Below, in pieces: positions 4,492 through 11,511 of a stretch of 13,735 nucleotides of DNA. Numbering within the stretch: the first letter of the stretch is position 1; every line of letters starts with the position of its first letter. Source of the stretch: XYB2-FULL-45-11 sp964355525 (lineage in GTDB: Bacteria; Patescibacteriota; Patescibacteriia; UBA9934; GWF2-40-263). Where the stretch lies: NCBI GenBank assembly GCA_964355525.1, contig CAYHDY010000027.1, positions 1-13,735 of the forward strand, in the 5' to 3' direction. Position numbers and translations under genes: made by a program. The notes below the pieces were generated by a model. That model did no database searches and was not told the DNA's origin. It saw only the letters and a list, made by a program, of their open reading frames with translations.

Positions 4492-5977
4492 TTTTGGCAT
4501 TTCCTTTCAGCATGCCCGCGAGCCAACGGCGCATGTTCGATCGTGTCGCATCACGGATTTTATTTCTGGCGTGATGGGTTTTTGCAAATTTGAGCCAGTC
4601 CGGGTTTGGACCGCGACGATCTTTGCTTGTGATGATCTCGATGATGTCGCCGGAACGAAGAACTGTGTCCAAGTTACGGATAATGTCGTTGATGCGGACG
4701 GACGTGCACTTATTTCCGATCTGCGAATGAATGGCATACGCGAAATCGATCGGGGTTGCTCCTTCCGGGAGATCGATCACATCGCCTTTTGGAGTGAAGA
4801 CGAAGATGCGGTCTCGGAACACATCAATCTTCATGATCTCAAGCTGTTCCATGAAATCTTTTTTTGTTTCCAGTTCTTTTTGAATCTGAATCAGTTCTTC
4901 CATCCAACGGGTATTTTTCACGTCTTGCGTTCCGTCTTCTTTGTAGCGCCAGTGAGCGGCAACTCCGTATTCTGCAAGCTCATGCATTTCCGCCGTTCGA
5001 ATTTGAAATTCGCAAATGGTTTTGTCTTCCGCAAAAATGGTTGTGTGCAAGGATTGATAGCCGTTTGGCTTTGGTTGTGAAATGTAGTCTTTAATACGTC
5101 CTGGCAATGGACGAAATTTTTGATGGATCATGCCAAGCGCTGCATAACAATCTTCCACATCGCCGACAATGACGCGAATGGCGATCAGATCGTAAATTTT
5201 CTCGATGTCGTTGTCATAGCGCTGCATTTTTTTATATAGGCTGTATAAACGTTTGACGCGACCGTAGACTTGGAAGTTTTCCAAATTTGTGTCTGCCATC
5301 ATCTTTTCTGTTTGATCGATGATGCGGCTGACCTGAGCACCGCGTTCGCGAACCTTTGTGTCCATCTGCCCTTTGACATGTTCATATTCTTTCGGAAGCA
5401 AGTAGGCGAACGATGCATCTTCGAGTTCTCCTTTGATCTCACTCATGCCGAGACGGCCGGCGATCGGGGCGTAGATCTCGAGAGACTCGCGAGCGATGCG
5501 GAGTTGTTTGTGTTTTGGTTGTCCGTAAAGCGTTTGGAGATTATGTAATCGATCCGCGAATTTCATGAACACGACACGCACGTCGGCTGCCATCGCAAGA
5601 AACATCTTGCGCATGTTTTCCGCGTATCGTTCCTCTCCGCGATATTTGACGGTGTGTTTTAATTTGGTGACGCTCTCGACAAGGGACGCAATGTCGGAAC
5701 CGAATTGCTCGCGTAAATTTTCGATCGTCACGGCAGAATCTTCTACGACATCATGAAGCAACCCCGCCGAAACGACGTTGAGGTGCAGTCCCATCTCCGC
5801 AAGCTTATACGAAACAGCAAGCGGATGTGTGATGACGGGTTGTCCGGTCAAACGCATTTTTCCCGCATGCGCAGCCTCGGCTACGTCATAGGCGCGATGA
5901 AGCGTCAGAAGATCCGGATCCCGATAATGTGTTTTGACGAAATCCTCGAGTTCGTCGTATGTGCGAATCGTTTCCAT
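4484..5977 (-). CDS. rel: Bifunctional (p)ppGpp synthetase/hydrolase, short RelA/SpoT form
   Basis: 497-residue RelA/SpoT homologue controlling the stringent-response alarmone (p)ppGpp. The hydrolase HD domain seems intact: His51 in THP, H75-D76 in LLHDVVEDS (73-81) with E79/D80, and ADRLHN (141-146) with Asp142. The synthetase domain has GRVKRLYSLYKKM (239-251), YDLIAIRVIV (262-271), and RIKDYISQPKPNGYQSLHT (294-312). RIKD matches the RxKD form typical of bifunctional enzymes rather than the ExDD of synthetase-only RelA. A TGS domain follows (about 386-450). The protein ends soon after (RRWLAGMLKGNAKTK) with no ACT domain, against about 700 or more residues in full-length Rel. The gene has an intact stop in a terminator, so the short form seems genuine. 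The ATG at 5977 has no clear Shine-Dalgarno. Confidence 0.95.
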   Translation of the reverse strand: METIRTYDELEDFVKTHYRDPDLLTLHRAYDVAEAAHAGKMRLTGQPVITHPLAVSYKLAEMGLHLNVVSAGLLHDVVEDSAVTIENLREQFGSDIASLVESVTKLKHTVKYRGEERYAENMRKMFLAMAADVRVVFMKFADRLHNLQTLYGQPKHKQLRIARESLEIYAPIAGRLGMSEIKGELEDASFAYLLPKEYEHVKGQMDTKVRERGAQVSRIIDQTEKMMADTNLENFQVYGRVKRLYSLYKKMQRYDNDIEKIYDLIAIRVIVGDVEDCYAALGMIHQKFRPLPGRIKDYISQPKPNGYQSLHTTIFAEDKTICEFQIRTAEMHELAEYGVAAHWRYKEDGTQDVKNTRWMEELIQIQKELETKKDFMEQLEIMKIDVFRDRIFVFTPKGDVIDLPEGATPIDFAYAIHSQIGNKCTSVRINDIIRNLDTVLRSGDIIEIITSKDRRGPNPDWLKFAKTHHARNKIRDATRSNMRRWLAGMLKGNAKTK

Positions 5978-6081
5978 AAAAGGACTTATTTAAGATACTA
6001 CCCCTTCGCTATTTTTACCAATTTTTTTTGACCAGAAGGAAAAAATATGAGATCATCAATAAAATTATTGATTACGTTTGT

Positions 6082-6852
6082 ATGTCTTCACACGATGTTC
6101 TGCACGCAGAACCTAAATCTCATGATACAGGCGAACCGAAACCGGATGCTGGACACGATGCACCGGCTGCGGAACCAAAAGAGCTTACTGTCGCCGACAT
6201 TCAAAGAGAAATGCGCGGCGCAGCGAAGAAAATACGAGGACAGAATGACGCACAACGTCGTATACAAGAAGTACGTGATCAAATAAGAGCTGAAAATGAG
6301 AAACTCGCCAATATGGAACCAAGACCGGTTCGCAGTACGGTTATGTTCGGGGTCGGAAGTGTACTGGATAACACGCCAAAGGCGGCTTCGTGGCTTGCAA
6401 AACAGACGGATCATGCGCTTGCGGGATTCCAGAAATGGTCGGATAAGGTTGCGAAAGATAATTTGAAAAAGACGTTGTTTACTATCCCTGTTCTTGGTTG
6501 GGTTTTAGAAAAACTGTCCGGAATGAAAGTTGAGGAGTCCGAGATTGAGAAAGAAGAGAAGGCTCATAAAAAGGTGGAAGCAAAAGATAAGTGGAAGAAA
6601 AAAGAAGATGAGTTTGAAACGAAGCTTCGTCAAAGGAAAGATAAAGGTGGAAATCCTTTAAGCGAGAATGAAATCATGAAAATAATGTTGGAGCGCGAGG
6701 ATCGATATGATCGACAAGTTGCGGATAAAGAAGAAAAGGAAAAAGAAAAACACGGAGGAGGACACGGGGATCACGGTGGCGGAGGACACGATAAACCGCA
6801 TAAACCGAAAGCTGATCACGGTGGAGGCCATGGTGGTGGAGGACACCATTAA
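6082..6852 (+). CDS. Hypothetical protein with charged central region and His/Gly-rich tail
   Basis: Not a family I can name. From the ATG at 6082 it has 256 residues: an acidic, Pro/His-containing N-terminus; a helical stretch rich in Arg/Glu (about 35-80); a moderately hydrophobic stretch (KTLFTIPVLGWVLEKLSG, about 132-149), too short and polar to call a membrane segment with confidence; a highly charged Lys/Glu region likely to be helical or coiled coil (about 153-224); and a tail of repeated HGGGH/DHGGG units (about 225-256) that could bind metal. The start is uncertain: the frame is open upstream to a TTG at 6028, and the only good Shine-Dalgarno (AGAAGGA, 6034-6040) points at an ATG at 6047 in another frame. 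It is divergent from rel and ends at a bidirectional terminator. Confidence 0.75.
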   Translation: MSSHDVLHAEPKSHDTGEPKPDAGHDAPAAEPKELTVADIQREMRGAAKKIRGQNDAQRRIQEVRDQIRAENEKLANMEPRPVRSTVMFGVGSVLDNTPKAASWLAKQTDHALAGFQKWSDKVAKDNLKKTLFTIPVLGWVLEKLSGMKVEESEIEKEEKAHKKVEAKDKWKKKEDEFETKLRQRKDKGGNPLSENEIMKIMLEREDRYDRQVADKEEKEKEKHGGGHGDHGGGGHDKPHKPKADHGGGHGGGGHH

Positions 6853-6867
6853 AAAATAACGGTATCT

Positions 6868-6897
6868 AAAAAGTGGACACAAATGTGTCCACTTTTT
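6868..6897. terminator. Bidirectional terminator
   Basis: AAAAAGTGGACAC (6868-6880) pairs perfectly with GTGTCCACTTTTT (6885-6897), 13 bp, loop AAAT. It lies between the convergent His/Gly-tail gene and the response regulator, with A and T runs at the stem base that serve both directions. Confidence 0.92.
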
Positions 6898-6903
6898 GAA
6901 AAT

Positions 6904-7296
6904 TTAAGCTTTACTGAGTACGGTATCGATTTCCGTCAGAAGATTCTGCATTGTCAAATCAGACTTGATGAGATACTGCAATGGTTTGTGGGTAATAACG
7001 TCTTTTAAAACCATTTCGTCGGTTGGATTTAAATTTGTAAGAATAATAACGGGAACATCTTTTCCCCAAGAATCTGCTCGTAATAACTTTAACATCATTG
7101 TGCCATCCATGATTGGCATCAAAAGATCGAGCAAGATAAGATCCGGAAACTCCCGCAAGGCAATAACAAGACCTTCTTCTCCGTTATGTGCCTCCAAAAA
7201 AATAAAACGATTTGTTGGCAGTATTTTGCTGATAGCAAAACAAAGATTCTTCTCATCTTCTATAAGTAAGATTTTTTTCCGATGGACGTTGATCAT
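6904..7296 (-). CDS. Single-domain response regulator (CheY-like receiver)
   Basis: 130 residues comprising one receiver domain with no output domain. Acidic pocket E13-D14 (LLIEDE), phosphoacceptor Asp57 in LILLDLLMP (53-61), switch Thr87 (IILTN) and Lys111 (LIKSD) are all present, so it should be phosphorylatable. It probably passes a signal by protein contact, as CheY/Spo0F-type proteins do; no histidine kinase is in the window. The ATG at 7296 has no clear Shine-Dalgarno. It lies downstream of the Com-like gene on the same strand, with a terminator-like hairpin between them, and ends at a strong bidirectional terminator. Confidence 0.93.
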   Translation of the reverse strand: MINVHRKKILLIEDEKNLCFAISKILPTNRFIFLEAHNGEEGLVIALREFPDLILLDLLMPIMDGTMMLKLLRADSWGKDVPVIILTNLNPTDEMVLKDVITHKPLQYLIKSDLTMQNLLTEIDTVLSKA

Positions 7297-7315
7297 ACCA
7301 TGACGTAGAAAACAA

Positions 7316-7342
7316 AAAAGTTAAAGGGTTAGTTTAACTTTT
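7316..7342 (-). terminator. Terminator-like hairpin after the Com-like gene
   Basis: AAAAGTTAAA (7316-7325) / TTTAACTTTT (7333-7342), 10 bp, loop GGGTTAG. Read on the minus strand, the U-rich arm and following T residues come after the AT-rich stem, so it could end the small upstream gene. The stem is weak, and partial read-through into the response regulator is likely. Confidence 0.55.
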
Positions 7343-7379
7343 GGGCCTCATGAGCCTCCCGAAATTGTTATATCTTTTC

Positions 7380-7541
7380 TTATGTTGTGCGCTCATCCAA
7401 GTGAATCGTGTTAAACGCATCGCATCTTGGACATTTAATTTGTAAACAATCATTATGCAAATCTTTCGCCAAAAGTTTGTCGCATGAGGTGCAACGAATG
7501 TGTGATTGTTGATCTGTGGCTTCTTGATCTGATTCGCTCAT
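7380..7541 (-). CDS. Small Com-like zinc-ribbon protein
   Basis: 53-residue protein beginning MSESDQEATD. A four-cysteine zinc-binding pattern is clear: RCTSC (16-20), then Cys32 and KCPRC (36-40). The arrangement IRC-x2-C-x-KLLAK ... IKCPRC resembles the phage Mu Com protein family (small zinc-finger mRNA-binding translational regulators) and related zinc-ribbon proteins. The function is inferred from this motif only; a nucleic-acid-binding role is plausible. The ATG at 7541 has no Shine-Dalgarno. A perfect inverted repeat overlapping a possible -10 box lies 74-94 bases upstream. It precedes the response regulator on the same strand. Confidence 0.72.
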   Translation of the reverse strand: MSESDQEATDQQSHIRCTSCDKLLAKDLHNDCLQIKCPRCDAFNTIHLDERTT

Positions 7542-7556
7542 AGCAAAAGAAAAATC

Positions 7557-7586
7557 TTTTTATGAGCTTCGAGAGCCTCGTAAAAA
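7557..7586 (-). promoter_or_regulatory. Hairpin in the 5' leader of the Com-like gene
   Basis: TTTTTATGAG (7557-7566) pairs with CTCGTAAAAA (7577-7586), 10 bp with one wobble and a 10-base loop. It lies 16 bases before the start codon on the transcribed minus strand. With no T-run after it, it looks like a leader structure rather than a terminator. Confidence 0.4.
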
Positions 7587-7614
7587 ATTAATAAGTCATT
7601 TTTTTTACTGATCT

Positions 7615-7658
7615 TATTATGACATCGTCATAATACACATTATTAAATATTTACACAA
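7615..7658 (-). promoter_or_regulatory. Candidate promoter with overlapping operator palindrome (Com-like gene)
   Basis: Perfect 9-bp inverted repeat TATTATGAC (7615-7623) / GTCATAATA (7627-7635) with a 3-base spacer. On the minus strand its right arm contains TATTAT (7635-7630), 5 of 6 to a -10 consensus, with TTGTGT (7658-7653), a weak -35, at exactly 17 bases. The layout suggests a repressor site over the -10 box. No regulator is identified. Confidence 0.4.
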
Positions 7659-7727
7659 ACAACCATCATAAAACCCATAAAACTCAATACGCATCAATTT
7701 TTTTCAATTGAACGCAAAATCTCTCTG

Positions 7728-10216
7728 TTATGATTTCACGGTTATTTTTTTCTTTGATTCTTTTTTGACCGGGGTAGCCTTCGCTATTTTCGAAGGGAAA
7801 CGTTTCGATGGTGGGGCTTTTCGTTTTGCGTCGAGAATCGCGATTGCGTCTTCTCGCGTGAGCGTCGATGCGTCGTATTTTCCGCCAGAGGCGGATNNNN
7901 NNNNNNNNNNNNNNNNNNNNNNNNNNNNNNNNNNNNNNNNNNNNNNNNNNNNNNNNNNNNNNNNNNNNNNNNNNNNNNNNNNNNNNNNNNNNNNNNGATT
8001 GCGTCTTCTCGCGTGAGCGTCGATGCGTCGTATTTTCCGCCAGAGGCGGATTTTCCGAGCGACGCATTCGTTATTCCGTCTGTGACATACGGACCGTAAC
8101 GACCGGTGCGCATAATGATGTGTCCTTTTGATTCTGGATCTTCGCCGAATTCCGCAAGCGGGATTGCTGCAAGTTTGCGTGCGGCGATCAGCTCGTTTGC
8201 TTCTTCGAGCGTGACCGTTAAAGGATCGAGAGGCGGTTTCAGTGAAGCGAAGATTTTTCCATCCGAGACATACGGACCGAATCGTCCGTTTGCCGCGATG
8301 ATTTTCAATCCTTCGTTCGTCGTGCCGAGTGTGCGTGGCAAGGTGAGACACAGAAGTGCTTGTTCAAGCGTGACCGATTCTACGTTCATGTCTTTCATGA
8401 GTGAAGCGCTTTTCGGTTTGTTGATCTTCGCCTTCTGATCTTCTTTGCTCCATGGTCCAAGCTGAACGAACGCACCGAATCGTCCGGTTCGTACAATAAC
8501 ATCGAGACCCGTTACAGGATCTTTTCCGAGAATGCGTTCCGGCATGATATCTTCACGCGTCAATGCTTTTGTTTTTTCTTGAAGATTTTTATGGAACGGC
8601 TCATAGAAATGTTCGAGCATCGGCTCGAGTTCCATACTGCCTTCCGCGATATCATCGAATTCTTTTTCGAGGTTTGCCGTGAAGCTGTAATCCACAATTT
8701 GCGGAAAGTGTTCGACAAGAAGATCATTCACAATGAATGCGATATCCGTCGGGAACAATTTTTTATTCTCATCGCGATCGACGTAACCTCGAACAATCAC
8801 CGTATTGATCGTTGGTGCATAGGTGGACGGACGACCGATTCCATATTCCTCTAAAATTTTCACGAGCGTTGCGTCTGAGTATCGTGCAGGAGGTTCTGTG
8901 AAATGTTGTGTTGGCACAACGGATTTTGCAACCACGAGGTCGCCCGCTTTTAATTCCGGAAGAAATTTTTCCTTCGTTGATTGGTACACCTTCGTGTATC
9001 CGTCAAAAATGACCGATGAACCATTTGCACGGAACAAGTGCTTCTCGACGTCGAGATCCACACGTGTTTGATTCAACTTTGCGTTCGGCATTTGAGACGC
9101 GAGCGTACGGCGCCAAATGAGATCGTACAATTTCCACACACGCGGTTCGAGTTCGCCCTTAATCGATTCAGGAGTGAGTGCAGGATCCGTCGGACGAATG
9201 GCTTCGTGAGCTTCCTGTGCGCCCTTCTTATTTGTCTTGTAACGGTTCGCGCCGACCGCATATGCATCGCCGAATGTTGATTTCAAAAATGTTTGTGCTT
9301 CTTCGAGAAACTTCTCGGCGAGGTTCACGGAGTCGGTACGCATATACGTGATGCGACCCGTCTCATAAAGCTGTTGGGCAAGCGTCATCGTTTGTTTTGC
9401 ACTCATTCCCATTTTATTGTTGGCATCGATTTGCAGGGAGGATGTTGTGAACGGTTGAGGGGGTGACTTCGAAACTTCTTTGAACGCGACGTCGAGGACG
9501 GTCATGGATTTTCCTTGCACGGCATCGACGATTTTTTGTGCCTCTTCCGCGGTTTTGATATCAAGTTTATCTAATTTCTTTCCGTCGATCTCATGCAACT
9601 TCGCAGGAAAGTCCATTTCGTTTTTGATACATTCCGCATCGATCGACCAGTATTCATCGATCTTAAACGCTTTACGCTCACGCTCGCGTTCAACAACCAA
9701 TCGCATCGCAACAGATTGCACACGACCGGCGGATAACCCGCGACGAACTTTATTCCAGAGAAACGGGGAGAGTTCGTAACCGACGAGACGATCGAGAATA
9801 CGACGCGCTTGTTGAGCGTCGACTAAGCGCAGATCAATCGTGCGCGGATTTTGAAGGGCGTGCTCGATGGCGGTCTTTGTAATTTCATGAAAGGTAATGC
9901 GCTTTGCTTTTTTTGGATCGACACCAAGCACTTCTGCGACGTGCCAAGAAATCGCTTCTCCTTCTCGGTCTTCGTCGGATGCGAAGTAAATTTCATCGAC
10001 GTCCTTGGCGGCTTTTTTTAATTCACTGACATGCGGTTTGCTTTGTGCTGGAACCACATACGTTGGAGCAAAATGATTTGAAGTATCCACGCCGATTTCT
10101 TTTGTCGGCAAGTCACGAATGTGTCCGAACGAAGAAAGAACGCGGTAATCGCGCCCAAGAAATTTTGAAATTGTTTTTGCTTTCGTCGGAGACTCGACGA
10201 TAATTAATTTCGACAT
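7728..10216 (-). CDS. topA: DNA topoisomerase I (interrupted by a false assembly gap)
   Basis: Type IA topoisomerase that relaxes negative supercoils. TOPRIM domain with IVESPTKAKT (6-15) and DEDREGE (81-87); active-site GRITYMRTDS (287-296) with Tyr291; then C-terminal repeats built on RTGRFGAFVQLG (576-587), NGRFGPYVSDG (643-653) and RTGRYGPYVTDG (703-714), with no four-Cys zinc fingers. The start is M at 10216 (MSKLIIVESP); the in-frame extension to 10297 is translated repeat sequence. A 100-N block at 7897-7996 interrupts the 3' end. Its flanks carry the same 55 bases, and collapsing them restores one frame. That frame continues from TREDAI to a Lys-rich tail (AILDAKRKAPPS ... KKKITVKS) and a TAA at 7728, giving about 777 residues. 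Reading through the N block instead gives a wrong stop at 7784. Last gene of the likely pth-dprA-topA operon. Confidence 0.93.
7842..7896. repeat. Left copy of the 55-bp duplication flanking the N gap
   Basis: Identical base for base to 7997-8051. The two copies end and begin exactly at the gap borders, as two contig ends that overlap would. Confidence 0.95.
7897..7996. other. Assembly gap of 100 N
   Basis: Exactly 100 unknown bases, a standard filler for a gap of unknown size. Given the identical 55-bp flanks, the true gap is most likely minus 55, meaning nothing is missing. Confidence 0.97.
7997..8051. repeat. Right copy of the 55-bp duplication flanking the N gap
   Basis: Identical to 7842-7896 and encodes the same topA residues (SASGGKYDAST through TREDAI). 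Confidence 0.95.
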
Positions 10217-10230
10217 AGAGGAATTGCAGA

Positions 10231-10270
10231 AGGCAGAGTGATAAAGTGAAAGAGTGGAAAAGTGTTGGAG
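10231..10270 (+). repeat. AGAGTG-type repeat upstream of topA
   Basis: Purine-rich repeat on the plus strand (GAGTGATAAAGTGAAAGAGT and following bases, ending GTGTTGGAG) in the dprA-topA spacer. It resembles the repeat at 11429-11482 in the pth-dprA spacer, also ending in a TTGGA motif. Both lie just upstream of gene starts on the minus strand, where they read as CACTCTTTCACTCTT-like leaders. Confidence 0.65.
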
Positions 10271-10317
10271 TTTCTTTTTTATTTTCTCCCGCATCATGCT
10301 CGATCAAAACTTTTTCG

Positions 10318-11427
10318 TCAACATCTCGTATAGTATCTTCCGCCTTCATGACGAATGATTCCTTTCATTTCGAGCAATGTTAATGTGCTCGAAATCGTTT
10401 CAATCGGAACGACACATGCATGCGCGATCTCGTCGACGTGAATCGGTTGTGTGTTTAAAAATGAGAGAATCATTCGCTCTGTTTCATTTCGAGCTTGATA
10501 CGCAAACACGTTCTCCTCCCCTGCAAAGGGGAGGCCGGGAGGGGTCTCGCTTCGAATGGTGTGAACGATATCACTTGCTTGCGTCACGAGCGTTGCACCC
10601 ATTTTGATCAGATTGTTTGGACCTTCGGAAAGCGGTGCATCGAACAATCCCGGTACGGCATACACATCGCGGCCGTTCTCGAGCGCATTTTTTGCGGTGA
10701 TGAGCGAGCCGGATTTTTGCGCGGCCTCAATGACGAGTGTTCCATGGCACAATCCGGCAATGACACGATTGCGAATGGGGAAGTGATGTTTGAGTGGTGC
10801 GGTGCCGATTGGGAATTCTGAAATGATCGCTCCACCGGATGCGAGAATCTGTGAAGCGAGGGTTCGATTCGCCGCAGGATAAATCGACGCATGATCCGCC
10901 CCGGTTCCAAGCACGGCAAGCGTCGTTCCTCCGCGATCGATCGTGATGCGATGCGCGAGCGCATCGACTCCATAGGCGAGCCCGCTCACGATCACGGCAC
11001 CCGATTCCGCGAGCGGTCCGACGATGTGTTCGATTGCTTTCGATCCATACGCTGTCACTTCACGCGAACCGACAACTGCGATGTGCTTGCGATTTTGATC
11101 GGGAAGTGTTCCTCGATAAAACAAAAGTGCGGGAGGATCAAAAATTTGTTTGAGTAATGCTGGATACGATTCGTCCGCGAGTGTGACGACGTTCAACTCA
11201 GCTGCGTGTAATTTTTTGAGTTCGAGTTCGGGGTCGATGTGCAATCGTTCCTGCAAAAACCGATTGGCGATTTCCGGTTCGATCGAAGCTTCGATGAGAT
11301 CTGTAACCGATGCCGAAAACGCGCGCTCCATGTTTGGAAACGCGCGAAACAATTTGCCGATACGAACGGCTCCGAAAAACGGAACGCGAGCGAGGGCGAG
11401 CCAGTATTTTAAATCGGGTTGAGACAT
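10318..11427 (-). CDS. dprA: DNA-processing protein DprA
   Basis: 369-residue DprA/Smf protein. It binds incoming single-stranded DNA and loads RecA during natural transformation. Helical N-terminal domain (about 1-70); Rossmann-like domain with VVGSREVTAYG (118-128), SGLAYGVDALAH (148-159), HHFPIRNRVIAGL (214-226) and SGSLITA (239-245); C-terminal winged helix (about 313-369). The linker before the winged helix carries SETPPGLPFAGEE (293-305), which is the in-frame translation of a GC-rich palindromic repeat (10509-10545). The start is M at 11427; the open frame up to 11511 is repeat-derived. It sits between pth (84-base gap) and topA (101-base gap). CPR cells often retain competence genes and may acquire nucleotides or DNA this way; that is background, not shown here. 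Confidence 0.95.
   Translation of the reverse strand: MSQPDLKYWLALARVPFFGAVRIGKLFRAFPNMERAFSASVTDLIEASIEPEIANRFLQERLHIDPELELKKLHAAELNVVTLADESYPALLKQIFDPPALLFYRGTLPDQNRKHIAVVGSREVTAYGSKAIEHIVGPLAESGAVIVSGLAYGVDALAHRITIDRGGTTLAVLGTGADHASIYPAANRTLASQILASGGAIISEFPIGTAPLKHHFPIRNRVIAGLCHGTLVIEAAQKSGSLITAKNALENGRDVYAVPGLFDAPLSEGPNNLIKMGATLVTQASDIVHTIRSETPPGLPFAGEENVFAYQARNETERMILSFLNTQPIHVDEIAHACVVPIETISSTLTLLEMKGIIRHEGGRYYTRC
10509..10545 (-). repeat. GC-rich palindromic repeat inside dprA (copy 2)
   Basis: CGTT, then an 8-bp stem CCTCCCCT (10515-10522) / AGGGGAGG (10527-10534) around GCAA, then CCGGGAGGGGT. Same layout as the copies at 862-908 and 11888-11924. It is translated in frame in the interdomain linker of DprA. 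Confidence 0.8.
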
Positions 11428-11428
11428 G

Positions 11429-11482
11429 AAGGAAGAGTGAAAGAGTGTAAGAGTGAAAGAGTGATGGAATGGGAAGTTGTTG
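11429..11482 (+). repeat. AGAGTG-type repeat upstream of dprA
   Basis: Repeated GAGTGAAAGAGTGTAAGAGT units on the plus strand immediately before the dprA start. They are partly complementary to 11514-11547 at the end of pth, so the spacer could fold into a long imperfect hairpin. Related to the repeat at 10231-10270. Confidence 0.65.
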
Positions 11483-11511
11483 GATTGTTTCGAAAAATAA
11501 AAAAGAAACAC

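Noticed and set aside
4445..5080. 211-codon plus-strand frame opposite rel
   Set aside because: Shadow of rel on the other strand; no family features and it starts inside the RT gene.
7784..7896. Alternative TopA C-terminus read straight through the N block
   Set aside because: The N block plus duplicated 55 bp shifts the frame; collapsing the overlap restores the Lys-rich tail ending at 7728.
10217..10297. N-terminal extension of TopA
   Set aside because: Translated AGAGTG repeat; the family begins at MSKLIIVESP.
11486..11510. TGTTTC ... GAAACA as a parS site
   Set aside because: The half-sites are separated by 13 A/T-rich bases instead of the 4 of parS, so ParB would not be expected to bind.
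11428..11511. N-terminal extension of DprA
   Set aside because: Translated AGAGTG repeat and AT-rich spacer; the family-like sequence begins after 11427.
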